In this document: positions 47,930 through 60,084 of the stretch, piece by piece
Position numbering within the stretch: position 1 is the first letter of the stretch
Layout of the letters: each line of letters begins with the position of its first letter
Origin: Nymphalis io
Taxonomy: Eukaryota; Arthropoda; Insecta; Lepidoptera; Nymphalidae
Direction: 5' to 3'
Length of the DNA: 64,000 nucleotides
Assembly (NCBI RefSeq): GCF_905147045.1
Contig: NC_065889.1
Location: forward strand, 2,485,001 to 2,549,000
Translations under genes and position numbers: made by a program
The notes under the pieces: model-generated
Databases searched by the model: none
What the model was told of the DNA's origin: nothing
The model's input: the letters and a program-made list of their open reading frames with translations, nothing else

Positions 47930-50054
47930 TTTTAAAATATCATTTTACCTTAACTATACTCTAATTAATGTACTTTAATTAAACAGTGGTAGCAATAGAA
48001 ATTTCAATAAAGAAATTTATTAAAAACATTGGTAAAACTAAAGAGTTCGTATATTCTTTTTTTTTATTCCTATGGTTATGTTTTGTGGTGTGCTTATTGG
48101 ACATATTATATAACGCTACAAACATACCCAGCCCTTAGAAATTATTGACACTGACTATCTAAACTGCATGTCATATTCAGCTACATGAGTCTGACTAGCT
48201 TTACACGCTTCAATAAGCTTCATATTATTGACATTACCAGTTGCAATATGGCGTCTTAGCTGAAATGAACTCGGTGATTTCTTGAGATTTTCAATCATAA
48301 AGTTAGACTAAGAAAGAGTAAACCAAAAAAAAAGTTAACTACATGGGACGATTTTTGGACTTTTTTTTCTAAATTTTGAATTTGTTAAAAGATTTTATTT
48401 AAATGAAATATAGGGGTATGTCATTGACCTAAATTTTGACAGATTTTCGTGCATGAGAAAATGGTATTTACAGAGTTACTGAGGTTGAGTCGGAAAAGAG
48501 AAGACGCTGCGGCCGATTAGGCTTAACCTTAATTTTAGTGTATGTATTAAGAATCGTATATAATCAATAGCATCGATATAACACATCGCTTTGTGTTATA
48601 TAATTGATATATGATGAAGCCCAGGTCAAATTTATATAAGGCTGCAGATCCTGAGGGCGGACCAATAAAAAAGTATTTTTTTGGCGATAAATATCAATAG
48701 TAGTCCGGAGTCTAGAAGTTGGAAGTATGTACACGCCCCTGCCTTGGAAAGCACGGATTATGAGACTGAGGGAATAGAGGCTGTACCTGCGTTTGCACAT
48801 TAGTGTGTCCTGCGCAGCTGGCTAATTTTTCTTGTGATTGAATGCCGGGGCTGAAATCATTCAGGAGGATATCACTGTAATTATAGTAAGGTATTTACAA
48901 ATTAAAATAAATTTGTATTATAGAATCGAGTCGGGTTAAATTAAGTAAGTACGTTAGTAAATAAAGTGTAAGATTTTTATTTTTTAGTCGTTTGAAATCT
49001 TAAATCGTTTAACGTGAAATTATATGCACCGGATTCATTTTTTTCTGTTATCTGGAATTTAGAATTCGAAAAACTAGACAAAATATTATGAAGTGAATAA
49101 GTGTCTAATATTATGATTCTCTAAAGAAATTTCGTGACATCCTTGGTGCTGTAAAAATATTAACCATTCCATCGTCAATGTGACCAACCTTGAGATTGGA
49201 CTTTAGGGATGCGACCAACACTACATTACATTACAAATTCTATTTGATAAAATCATTTGAGATGTAAAGGCAAGATGGCTACATATTAGATACAAATCTA
49301 TACACAGACATAGTCGTAATCGTGTACAAAATCCCTTAATCGAGTATAAAATTATGTTTTTCCTTCAGTTTGTAGAATGTACACCCTAAGCACTTAACCC
49401 GATCCTAAAGTTAATGGACTCTGATAGAATAAAATGGAAATAAAGAGCGGAATTCTAGGGTCTATATATTTTGTGACCCCATTAAAGGTGTCGGCGATAT
49501 TGTAGATGTAATAATTTGTACTAAGTATCTTTTCGTAAAATAAACGAGACGGTGTTATGAATGGTCAGAAGACTTAATTGGTTCGTGAATAATGCTTCTT
49601 CTTATATCTATGGTTCAGTTTTTTTTCTGATTTCAATGAAAAATGCTCTGAAAATAATTTGATTTTTATCTAATTTCAACTTCGCTATGTAAATTCGTAA
49701 GAAAATAAGACAGAATGTAATTTAAATATAGTATATAATACTAAAATTTATTATCACCAGCAATAAAAGTTTAAGTATATTAATTAAATTTAAGCTTAAT
49801 CGGTCGGGTAGAAATGGTTTATTATACAGTTGCAACATTTAACTCACACTACTAACAGATAAAGTTAAATAAAAGGCTTTTGGGAATTCGGCGCAAGTCC
49901 AATAAGCACAATATAATCTATATTTTATATTATATAACTTGAGAGTTTGTATGGTCGAACGGGCTCCTCTTGGACAGTTTGGTTCACCTACATACTAATA
50001 AATCGGTTTGCTGTAGATTTACCTTTTATAATTTTTTTATTATGAGGTTATATA
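47930..50054. other. Unassigned DNA with decayed SINEs
   Basis: Contains the type 2 SINE at 48610 and a scrap of type 3 near 49150-49215. No gene. Confidence 0.5.
48610..48872 (+). mobile_element. SINE type 2, degenerate
   Basis: TATAAGGCTGCAGATCCTGA, AGTAGTCCGGAGTCTAGAAG, TTGGAAAGCACGG and GGCTGAAATCATTCAGGAGG follow the type 2 order. The head is lost. Confidence 0.65.
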
Positions 50055-51711
50055 CAGGGTTACAGGGTAATATGTCACGATCCTTTTAAAGGGTTATAGT
50101 TCAGGACAATAGCTATCAAATGACCCCCAAAATGCTTATGCAAAAGTGTATCGTTTTCGAGTTATTAATTTTTTAATATTTTTTTTATTTAAAGGATGTT
50201 TAAGATTCTAAAATTCAATAAAAAAAAATCAACGTATTTTCCCTATTTTTTTTGTATTTCTTGCTAGGGTACATCCTAGTTAATAATAACCAGTTATAAA
50301 ACAAAAACAATCTTCAAGCATTTTTAAATTACAGATCCAAAACTGTACAACTTTTCGATTTTTAATTTTGATTCTTTAAGTTACTCGCAATTTTTTTGTA
50401 AAAATCACTATGGCTCTTATCGTGCGGATCATTTTAAAAACATCTGCGTTTCCTTAGCTATCCATCGGTACATAAAAAGTACAGTAACAATCATAAACTC
50501 AGGAGAAAATTAGATAACAAAGAGACCAGGTAGGAAATTCTAAGAAATGCTATTGTTAAGAAATTAAATCTGGATCAAAGACAAAAGGACCTCAATGCAA
50601 AGTAGTTAAAGATTATTTTTAATAGGGGTAATAGGTAAAAAAGGAGAGATAAACCAGAGCTGTCATTGCAATTTTGAATTTAAATCAAAAACAAAATACT
50701 TAATCTTTTTAGTTACTCCATACTTTCAAAATTACACTGTTTATTATTCATAATTCGTGTTCAAAATGAGATCCCCTATTTCGTATACAAATACGCATTC
50801 TTTTTCTTAATTCACTTTTTACTACAACACTACTCAAGCTATGTCGAATAGAATTTGCAGCATTCATTATTCTTGTTTTGAGTTCTTCAATTGTTTGTAC
50901 TGGTGAAACATCATAAACCAGGCTTTTCATATGCCCCCAGACATAATAGTCCATCGGAGTCAAATCTGGACTTCTCGCTGGCCATGGGATTGGTCCTCCT
51001 CTGCCAATCCATCTATTACGATAATTGCTGTCTAGCCACTGTCTTACGGACATTCGAAAGTGTGCGGGGCAACCATCATGCTGGAATATCATTCTCTGCC
51101 TAAGTTTCAGCGAAACATTTTCGAGTAACTCATGCAGGATTTCTCTAAGCAAGCTTTCATAACTTTCACCATTTAAGTTATCAGGTAGGAAATGTGGCCC
51201 AATAAGATTATCATTGATAATCCCCATCCAGACGTTTACCGAGAAACGTCTTTGGGAACCGCTTAATCGCTTTTTGTGAGGGTTTCCCTGTTCTTTTTGA
51301 GACCAATATCGAATATTGTGGTAGGTTTTAAAATGATCCGCACGATAAGAGCCATAGTGATTTTTACAAAAAAATTGCGAGTAACTTAAAGAATCAAAAT
51401 TAAAAATCGAAAAGTTGTACAGTTTTGGATCTGTAATTTAAAAATGCTTGAAGATTGTTTTTGTTTTATAACTGGTTATTATTAACTAGGATGTACCCTA
51501 GCAAGAAATACAAAAAAAATAGGGAAAATACGTTGATTTTTTTTTTATTGAATTTTAGAATCTTAAACATCCTTTAAATAAAAAAAATATTAAAAAATTA
51601 ATAACTCGAAAACGATACACTTTTGCATAAGCATTTTGGGGGTCATTTGATAGCTATTGTCCTGAAATATAACCCTTTAAAAGGATCGTGACATATTACC
51701 TTGTAACCCTG
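50055..51711. mobile_element. Tc1/mariner-type element with long inverted repeats and half a transposase (copy B)
   Basis: The left arm 50055-50470 and the inner-truncated right arm 51326-51711 match those of copy A at 30458-31738 almost exactly, with TA at 50053-50054 and 51712-51713. The interior to about 50662 is also shared with copy A. After that the element keeps the 3' part of a minus-strand transposase gene, cut off at the junction with the right arm. One deletion thus removed the transposase 5' half together with the inner 30 or so bases of the right arm. Confidence 0.92.
50748..51325 (-). pseudogene. Transposase, C-terminal half (Tc1/mariner superfamily, DD41D-like spacing)
   Basis: The frame is open from the arm junction at 51325 through YHNIRYWSQKEQGNPHKKRL and FSVNVWMGI to a stop at 50748. 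It includes the second catalytic Asp in IFQHDGCPAHF and the third acidic residue in PARSPDLTPMDYYVWG. I count 41 residues between the Asp of QHDG and the Asp of PMD, so the spacing fits a DD41D rather than the DD34D mariner type. The first catalytic Asp and the DNA-binding domain would lie upstream of YHNIRYW and are deleted. No start codon remains in the proper place, so it is non-functional. Confidence 0.85.
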
Positions 51712-51721
51712 TATATATATA

Positions 51722-51985
51722 AAAGAATAACTAACTGACAAGTCAACGCACGTACCAAACTACTGGCACCATGAATATTTGCATACGTGTTCCTATCACA
51801 CAGTTGGTTAGCACTAAGAAAGGTTTTTTGAAAATTGCAGCCCTAAAGTAGGATAAAGTGATTGAATGTTTTTTTTTTAAATCCTTCGTTTTTGAAGAAA
51901 GAGCTATTTATAAAATGGTATTTAGCAGTTCTTAAATATGATGCGAGCGAAGCCGCGGCTAAAGCGCTTTTGGTAATATATTTAG
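51722..51985 (+). mobile_element. Helitron-like or related non-autonomous repeat, copy 1
   Basis: The stretch reads from AAAAGAATAACTAACTGAC to GCGAGCGAAGCCGCGGCTAA. It is alignable with 61757-62056: both share the ACTGAC start, GAAGAAAGAGCTATT in the middle and a GAAGC-GC-GGCTAAAGCGCT end. The GCGAAGCCGCGGC end is typical of lepidopteran Helitron-type repeats. No coding. The long-TIR element at 50055-51711 inserted at its left edge. Confidence 0.5.
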
Positions 51986-53011
51986 GAGATTATAACAGAT
52001 GAGTACCATGAACTTCAAACAATCTTCCAAACTGTTTGTAACAGGCATATATAATACAATAAAACATAATTAAATTCTACTACAATTATAACCTAGAGAC
52101 TGTTTTATGTCTTTTGGTAAATAAAAGATTTATTTAAGAAATATCTTTATTGACTTAAAATTAGAACAATATAAACTTAATCTAACCTTACTGTAGCATA
52201 GAAACAAACGTTCAACTAACTTACAGGCTTATATGAGTATTTCTTTGACAGATTTAAGTTTATACAGCGGCTAATGCTAAATATATACTACTAAATTATG
52301 AATAATAACAATAGATTATAAATATTATTGCTTAAAGTGCTGGTGGGATTATTCCCGAATGAGAATGATAGAGTTTTACTAACGAGTGATATAATCCCTC
52401 TTTAATAAACTTTGTAAAGCGGGAGCATTTACTCCTAATTGATTAGTCGCACACCGTTTTATCTTTCGAACATTAGTGATTTGACATTCGAAAGAAGGAG
52501 ACAAAGAACTTTGTATCTATTCAACCGATTTACATCGTTTATTAGTATGGAGGTTATTTACGTTAATGAATGGAAATTGTAAAATGAATGAGAATGGAAA
52601 AAAAGTCCTGCGGTTTCTGAAAGATCTTTAAAATGTTATTAACTATACAAAAGCGAAAATGTCATAACTACAAAAAGAAATAAATCATCGGAAAACCAAA
52701 TTTTAATGCAGATGTATGTGATTAGTGTTTTACACTAAATTAAAGTAGAAATTTCATTTTTACTATAAGATTATATTGAAAAATAAGGTTAGGTTTACAT
52801 GTAACAATGTAAATTTATTTTTAAGTTTTGCATCAGCTTCAAAATAAACCAAAGAGAAGAATTATCATAAAAATTCACTGCTGAGATAAAACGCAGTCTT
52901 TTATATGTAATATATGCTATCAACTAAAACTGTTGGAAAATTTGGTAATGTTAGTTTCAATATTATGCCCATTGAAATAGCTATTTATTAAGAAATATTT
53001 ATTATCTGTTC
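51986..53011. other. 3' flank of the CPAP3 gene
   Basis: AT-rich. The CPAP3 3'UTR should occupy the part next to 53012. No repeat or gene recognised. Confidence 0.5.
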
Positions 53012-56000
53012 TTAATTTCTGGTTCTCTGGCGACCTTGACCCTGGCCCTGACCGTCCTGATATTCATTGTTCGATGGCCTCTTTGAGTTTTGATGTCCCT
53101 GAAAAAAAATTAACATATCAGCACATAATTTTAGATGATCAACCTCTATGTTATGCTTAGATCTCTACAGAAATATAGTCCTTGTTAGTAACAATTCGTT
53201 TTGTCGTTCCTAGTTCCTCTTTATGTAACAATTTGCTTCCAAGCATAGGGCCTCATGTACCTTGTCTGTTCCGACTTAAGTTCGAAACACATCAATCGTG
53301 GGTGTCTTGAATGCATCGTCTAATATAGACGTAAGTCTAGTAGGTCAGCTAATAAAGTATATATACCCGTCTTCTTCTTCCTGCCCTTATCCCACTACGT
53401 GGGGTCGGCACAACATGTATTTTCCTTTAACTTTTCTCTGCCACTCGTCATCTCAGCACTTACCCCTTTCATAAAAATATCGTTTCTTACGCAATCCATC
53501 CACATTTATTTTTTTATTATTTATTATCAAGGGAAAATATTCTTATTAATACAACTTATTATATTCCACGCATAGTAAATATACTAATAAGATAAATATA
53601 CATATGGATGAATAAATCTTAACGGATTGCTTGTACATAGTCATCGTACCGATTGGTTTAAAATCCGGTTATCAAAGGGTATTCAATGGGCTGCACGAAT
53701 TTCGGCTCAGGTGCGCATTCATTCTGCTAATGGCTATGACATCGATATCCTGCTTTCAAATAACAAAATATTCGTGCTATCGTTTTTCCGTTATTCGTTT
53801 ACCGTATTCTGTTTTAAAAACTAGATGATACAACACCAAATTAATAAAAACTTTAATAAAAGGTAAGAGAAACAGTTTGAAATGGTCCCACTCCTAGGCT
53901 AAGGCATCTCTTTTTCAAGAAGAAGGTATGGAACTTACTCCACCATGCTGCTCCAATATTGGTTGGTAGATATACATTTTTATCCAACATATACAGGTTG
54001 TAATTATAAGCACAAATTAAGTACACGATAACAGTTATACTATTAAACGAATACAATTGTTTTTAATTTCTTATTAATAAATTTAAATTATTGTCTAACC
54101 TGTTTAACATCCTCCTCCTCTTGCGGTGGGGGTGTGGTAGTCGGTATGTCACATTCTTCAGTTGGTGGTACGACACATCTTAGAGAGCGTCTATCGAATA
54201 CAAGCATAGCTGGGCAACGTTGAAGACGTGGATAACCACCCTGACACTGCCAGTACCTGTTGCAGGATTTGCCTAGAGGCACGTTGCCATTGGGATCTTC
54301 ATTACAGAGAGCTGAAATAATTTACACATATTATATAAGATTAAAGCTTTAATCAAACTATATTAATCTTTTTTGATATAAAAATATAAAAATAAGGTTG
54401 CTCGAAGTATACATATTTAACTTCCAGGAAGCGAAACGATTCTTGTAACTAATATAAAATTTAAAACTTGTAAAAATAAATTAACAAGGTTTTATTATTA
54501 ATATATACATAAGTTTACTGTTCCATAAATCTTAAGAATTTTTTTAAGCTTATTATTAAAGTATATATGTTTTTAAAAGTAATATATTTTCATTGACAAT
54601 GTTACGTTGTAGAATGTATAAATTTTAGTTTAACGTTTCTTGTTTTAAAGTTTTATAAAACAAGAAACGTTAAACGTATGGGTTGAATTTGAGCCAAAGC
54701 CCGATGTTACTTGAATTAATTTAGAAGGAATTCTGAGAGGTCCAACAATGTATATTGTTGATTCATCGCATTGAATCCGTAATTTAATGTCTATACCATT
54801 CGATCCCTTGAAGATTGCGGAACGTGAATTGACTTTTAAAAGGTAGCTTTAGTCGACTGATTTTTTTCGAAGACTTTTCTGACTAGAGTTCTATTTCAAT
54901 CATATTGAAATGTTATCAAACATGATTGAAATGTTTGTTCTGTAAGACTATTACAGTATATAAATAAAATAAGCGAAAACTTTTCTTATAACATAAAAAA
55001 AATCTTATAACAAAAAAAAAATCTTATAAATTTCTCATAACAAAAAACTTTCCCATTTTTCAGACCCATGGGGGGTCTGAAAAATGGGAAAGTTTTTTTC
55101 AGAAATATCTTAAAAATAATAATAAACAAGGAAAAAGTTACTTTTGTTAAGAACTTATAGTGTAACTTCTTAATTTCCATCGGATATTTTTTATGGACCG
55201 GGCACCACCGCCCATAGATATTGACGATCTTATAAATATTAAACATTTCTTACGTGGTCAATGCGCCACCAACCTTGGGAACTAAGATGTGTCCCTTGTG
55301 CCTATAATTATATTAGCTCAATTACCCTTCAAACCAGAATGCAACAATCTATGTATTGCTGTTTAGCGGTAGAATATCTGATGAGTGAATGCTGCCTATC
55401 CAGACGGGCTTCTCCAAAGTTCTACCACCTTGGTCGTGTGTTAATAATAACCCATATTTAAATGGTGTAATAGCTTGACGTATGTAATTTGTTATAAAAT
55501 CGATTTAATTGTCATCTAAATGATTTGTCAAATCAGAGCAGAACTTGCTTCCCAAAAAGAGTATGACTTTTAAAATCAGCGACGAAGCTGATGTTAATTA
55601 AACACGGGGACGCGTGTTTTTATTTAATCTTTCCTAGGAACACCATCGTTGGCGCAAAATACATAGTTATGTCATACTGTCACAAAAACACAAATGTGCT
55701 TTAGAAATGTATTATATATAAGAATAGGTACAAAGATGAGGCACAATTGCGAGTGTTTTTGCCGTCTTACCTTATTTTATATCATGCATTACAAAACGTT
55801 ATGATACACATCGTGAAACTTAAACGAAGAAAAAAAAACAAAAATGTTCTTAACCAAAAAATGTATAGAAAATAGTTTTAAAAAAAGGATTTAACTATTT
55901 TTCTTTATTTACTAAATGTCTACTTGCTTTATATAAGACAATAAATCATTGACCGCAAGCCATTATCCGCTTTACTGCTTTAAGTAATTAGGGTGAAAGT

Positions 56001-57784
56001 TGCCAGACGGATGACACTTAGAGCACCGATTATGAAAATTGGCGATGAGGCATGTCATGAACAAGTACGACGAATATAATTATAATAGACTTACTAAAAA
56101 TATTTTACTAAATATCGACATCCTTGGGTATTGGGTATGTTTTATGAAACCAGATCATTTTACGTTATCGAAAGGTTAGGCCTCGATTATTTATTGGAGG
56201 AAATGAGGTTGATTTCCATGAAACTTGGATAACTTTCTATCGGTTGTCCCATGAGATTGATGTAACGTATTCATAGTAAATTAAAGTAGGAATTTATGAA
56301 ACTCTTTTGATATGAAACGAATCAATAATATCAATATGCATATTTTTTAAGGTTCGATATGCTAGAAGACTTTACTGGTGGTAGGGCTTTGTGCAAGCTC
56401 GTCTGGGTAGGTACCACCCACTCATCAGATATTCTACCGCAAAACAGCAATACTTGATATTGTTGTGTTCCGGTTTGAAGGGTGAGTGAGCCAGTGTAAT
56501 TACAGGCACAAGGGACATAAAATCTTAGTTCCCAAGTTTGGTGGCGCATTGACTGTAAGCGATGGTTGACATTTCTTACAATGTCAATGTCTAAGGGCGT
56601 TTGGTGACCACTTACTATCAGGTGGCCCATATGCTCGTCCAGCTTCCTATTCTATAAAAAAAAATAATAATAAAGAAGACGGGGAAATGGTAAGTACTGA
56701 GTACCCCCAAAAGACTAATGGCTGGGTTTATTCTTCTTGATTAAGATAGAAGAAGAATAATCTGTTACTTATTAATGTTCCATCTTCGATACCTACTGTT
56801 TGACCTTAAAGGTTGTCACATTTATGTATTTTTCATGGCGAAGGTCATATATTATAGAACTTGTTGAAGCTCGTCACAGCTTACAGCATATCAACTTTTA
56901 TACCGCTTAACCGACATGACGATTGGTATATAGACAGACGTCTGCCAGGATTTGCTAGTAATTCTATAGAACTCTACTTACGATGTTTTTGACAGCCGTC
57001 AACATTTTCAGGCCAGTCACAGGAGTGGGCGTTCTCATTGTACAATAATCCACCGATACACAGCTGTTCTGTGGCAGTTCCATTCCAGCAAGTCCAGTAT
57101 CTAGTGCAGGAGGTCTCATGTCCGAAGATTCCATACAACCAATCACAGTGCTCCGTACCAATTGGTGGATCTGGTAATAGAAATTTAACCAATCAAAAAT
57201 AGCCTACAAACTGTTCTATTTTATTACTTCTAGATTCCGAAGAAGGGTATTTTGTTAAGATTATTTATTTTACATGACAAAACCATATAAAACAAAATAA
57301 GAGATCACAGAACAATGGTTATAACACTAAGCTTATCTCAAGAGATAGGATAGGAACTATACTAATTTAATTCTAAATAAATAAATAAATAAATTCACTT
57401 ATAAAATTTTAAATTTCAATTTCGCTAAATAAGTAAATCGAGAACTAAAGAAAATTATCAATTATTATTTTATAGACAATTAATTGACATGAAAATAGCG
57501 ATTACGCGATTGAGATAAAAAATAATAATAATGCGGTAACTTACTTGTTTGTACTTTAGGGTATTCACAATAATTCGATCTCCAGGGATAGTCGCAGCCT
57601 TCGGTGACACCCCGATGTTTACCTGCGAATACCAAGCCGTTGGGGCAGTCATATTGGACGGCCTGACCGCTATCACATTCCCAATATTTGTCGCAGTATT
57701 TGTCATCGGCTACAATTCGAGATTTTGTTTTACATGGATCCTCTACTTGTGCGCAGGAGGCGATTGCTAAGCTGGCTACGAGAG
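53012..57784 (-). CDS. Cuticular protein analogous to peritrophins, three chitin-binding domains (CPAP3 / obstructor-like), 5' partial
   Basis: Exons in transcript order: 57784-57545, 57170-56982, 54311-54100, 53098-53012; phases agree and TAA is at 53012-53014. The first recognised exon begins in phase 1 inside a signal peptide (LVASLAIASCAQ), so a very short ATG exon lies upstream, beyond 57784. Three ChtBD2/peritrophin-A domains follow, each with six cysteines: domain 1 around DDKYCDKYWECDSG, domain 2 around HCDWLYGIFGHETSCTRYW, domain 3 around KSCNRYWQCQGGYPRLQRC. After domain 3 come a Thr/Pro/Glu linker and a Q/G-rich basic tail (QDGQGQGQGRQRTRN). Three spaced ChtBD2 domains after a signal peptide define the CPAP3 (obstructor/Gasp) group, secreted proteins that organise chitin in cuticle and trachea. 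The YGIF-C-x(3)-YW-C-WNG pattern of domain 2 is Gasp-like, but I do not assign a subgroup. The known part encodes 242 residues. Confidence 0.9.
53366..53520 (-). mobile_element. LINE 3'-end remnant
   Basis: The stretch starting CTTCTTCTTCCTGCCC and TTATCCCACTACGTGGGGT looks like the 3' end of a LINE on the minus strand, with the TTC repeats as its tail. I recognise it as a common lepidopteran dispersed repeat. No coding remains. Confidence 0.45.
53871..54035 (-). mobile_element. SINE type 1, degenerate, in CPAP3 intron
   Basis: GGTCCCACTCCTAGGCTAAG, AGAAGGTATGGAACTTACTC and ACCATGCTGCTCCAATATTG keep the type 1 order with many differences. Confidence 0.6.
54628..54675. repeat. Perfect inverted repeat, 20-bp stem, in CPAP3 intron
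   Basis: GTTTAACGTTTCTTGTTTTA at 54628-54647 and its exact complement at 54656-54675 around an 8-nt loop. Confidence 0.9.
55042..55098. repeat. Perfect inverted repeat, 26-bp stem, in CPAP3 intron
   Basis: Arms 55042-55067 and 55073-55098 (core CTTTCCCATTTTTCAGACCC) are exact complements around five bases. Confidence 0.92.
55195..55435 (-). mobile_element. Type 3 short repeat, diverged, in CPAP3 intron
   Basis: GACCGGGCACCACCGCCCAT, GCGCCACCAACCTTGGGAAC and GGTAGAATATCTGATGAGTG keep the type 3 order on the minus strand. Confidence 0.65.
56366..56665 (+). mobile_element. Type 3 short repeat, full length, in CPAP3 intron
   Basis: Almost identical to the copy at 4649-4945, from CTTTACTGGTGGTAGGGC to the A-rich end after CCAGCTTCCTATTCTAT. 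It lies in the 2.7-kb intron 54312-56981, opposite to the gene. Confidence 0.78.
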
Positions 57785-58235
57785 CTGTGAAAGAGAGACA
57801 AGAGACTTTATTTATTTTTCATTAAAATTACATCGTACAATACATTAAAAAAGGCGGAATTATTTTAATCATTATAATCTGAATTGTATGGTACCCTATA
57901 TAATAATCAAAAAATAAAACAACGAATTAATTAACAGAGTTTTACAGGAAATTTAGTGAAAGACCAACTCGAAGCGAAAATCAATTAATGTCACCAGTTT
58001 ATGAACAATTAATACGCACACATTTACAGTATGGCATCGAATTTTATGATGAGACACGAAATATTTAATTTGCTTTCGTGATTTCGCATGAAAATATTTT
58101 ATCATAGGAGTTTGATGTTTGCAAGACACGAGCAAATCAAGAGACGAAGCTAGCGAACGTTCAAGAATTATTTACCAAACTAATGTTAAATGTGCGAAAG
58201 CAAGTCTGTTGTCATTACTTTTTTTAATTCAATTT

Positions 58236-58420
58236 TATAGGCGGGTGGACGGGCAAATGCCATCTTATGGTAAGTGGTCACCACCGCCCGTAGACATTGG
58301 CAATGTAAGAAATATTAACCATTCCTTGTGAACTAAAATGTTATGTCCCTTGTGCCTGTAGTTACACTAGCTTGCTCACCATTCAAACTGGAACGCAACA
58401 ATAATTTTTTCATGGGTAGG
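58236..58420 (-). mobile_element. Type 3 short repeat, partial
   Basis: GCGGGTGGACGGGCAAATGC, ATCTTATGGTAAGTGGTCAC and CTTGTGCCTGTAGTTACAC match the 3' two thirds of type 3. Confidence 0.65.
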
Positions 58421-58578
58421 TGGTACCAATCTAAATATAGATTATATTTAGTGGTAGATATGTATATATAAACATGTCTACGTGGGTATCTATATTTAAC
58501 ATAAAAAAATATTTCTTTTATATGAGACTAAAAGTTAAAAAATAAAGGCCTCATTGGCTCCTTAATATATAGGACTAC

Positions 58579-58588
58579 CTATATGCAT
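58579..58588 (-). other. Weak candidate for the missing first coding exon of the CPAP3 gene
   Basis: On the minus strand an ATG begins a 10-nt stretch (ATGCATATAG) followed by GT. It would join in phase to the signal-peptide exon at 57784 and yield M-H-I-A-L-V-A. Such a short exon with a mediocre donor (GTAGTC) can occur by chance. Confidence 0.15.
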
Positions 58589-58689
58589 TTTGCAGATCCT
58601 ATCTCTGTTATCCTCGTCCTCATTTTTTACACAAGCTTATGAAATTCATTAAAATAAGTTTAATTTCTAATATTCTTCTTCTTCTTCGA

Positions 58690-59660
58690 GTGCCACTCCG
58701 ACTAGCGAAGGTTGGCAGTCAGCTTTAAATACTCCTTCTCGTTCTTTGCGAGGCGAAAAAGTTCGGCAGCACTCCCAATTCCCGTCCATTCACGGATGTT
58801 GCACAGCCAAGACTTCTTTCTGCGCCCAACAGCTCTCCTTCCGGCAACTTTTCCCATCATAATCAGTTGCAAAAGTTCATATCTTTCATGCCTAAGCACA
58901 TGTCCGAGATATGCAACTTTTTTCTTCTTGACAGTCTCCAAAAGTTGCCGTTTTTGGTTGACGCGTCGAAGAACTTCCACGTTCGAGACCCTTTGAGTCC
59001 AACTAATGGCCAACATACGTCTATATGCCCACATCTCGAAAGCTTCTATACGTTTTTTGAGATCAGATGTAACGATGTAGGAGTCGTATGCGCACAGGGA
59101 TCTTAAGTCTGCGATTGCAGAGTATTTTTTTCAACGTGCAGAAGGCACTTCGAGCTATTTCGATGCGAGTCTTTACCTCCTGTTCACAGCTCCAGGTGTC
59201 ATTAAGCCATGTCCCCAGATATTTGTACTTGCGCACCCTCTCAATTTTTTGGCCTGCTACAATGAATGTAATAGCAATGTCATCGAAGCTATGTTTAGAT
59301 AACACCATGATCTTCGCTTTTGATAAGTTCATCCTCAGACCAGCGTTTTCACTGCACTCATTAACACGGCTCATAATTAATTGCAGCTTTTCAGGAGATG
59401 ATGCTATTAGGACTGTATCGTCAGCGTATCTGATGTTGTTAATATACCGGCCATTTATTTTGACTCCACATTCTTGGCCTTCAATTGCTTCTGCGATTAT
59501 TTGTTCCCAGTACAAATTAAATAGCGTGGGTGATAATATACAGCCCTGTTGGACTCCTCTCTTTATTTCTACCTCATCAGTCTCCTCATTGTCAACTCGT
59601 ACAGTAGCCTTCTGGTTCCAATACAGATTCTGGATAATACTATTTATATTTTTTATAATA
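58690..59660 (-). mobile_element. RTE-like LINE reverse-transcriptase fragment, frameshifted
   Basis: Minus-strand coding begins near 59650 with ATVRVDNEETDEVEIKRGVQ and QGCILSPTLFNLYWEQI, continues through the catalytic NIRYADDTVLIASSP and VRKYKYLGTWLND at 59515-59063, then resumes in another frame at 59034-58702 with VSNVEVLRRVNQKR, KKKKVAYLGHVLRHERYEL and RRKKSWLCNIREW. These are hallmarks of the RTE/BovB-type LINEs common in insect genomes. The break between the two frames near 59050 and the loss of the endonuclease show a dead, 5'-truncated copy. Confidence 0.85.
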
Positions 59661-60084
59661 TGGTTTTTCTTTTGGTAAATAAAGATAGCGTGGTTGTAAG
59701 TTGAAATGTGTCTTAAAATTTAAATTATTTAAAGCAAATACAAAATCAAATAAAAACAATTTATTTTTATTACAAATGTTCTATTATAAATATTTATAAT
59801 ATAATTTATTTTACAAGCAATTTATAGCCCATCACCATATTTCATACGTGTTCAAACATAACCAATAACATTACTTTATGACCATAACATGTTATGTTAT
59901 GTGGCGGGTGCGCCGGCGCAGGTGAAAGCTCTTCCGACTTATGCAACTCAGACTTTAGAAGCATTGACGAGTAATTCGCATATCTCCTCCATCAATGTGA
60001 TTTGACATGTTTGATTTATGTATATAGATATATTTGATTGGGTATCAAATTAAGAATGCCTTTGCTGGAAATGTATTTTATATG

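Noticed and set aside
53627..53828. Two overlapping frames of 65 codons
   Set aside because: Both lie in AT-rich DNA between a LINE remnant and a SINE in a CPAP3 intron; no motif.
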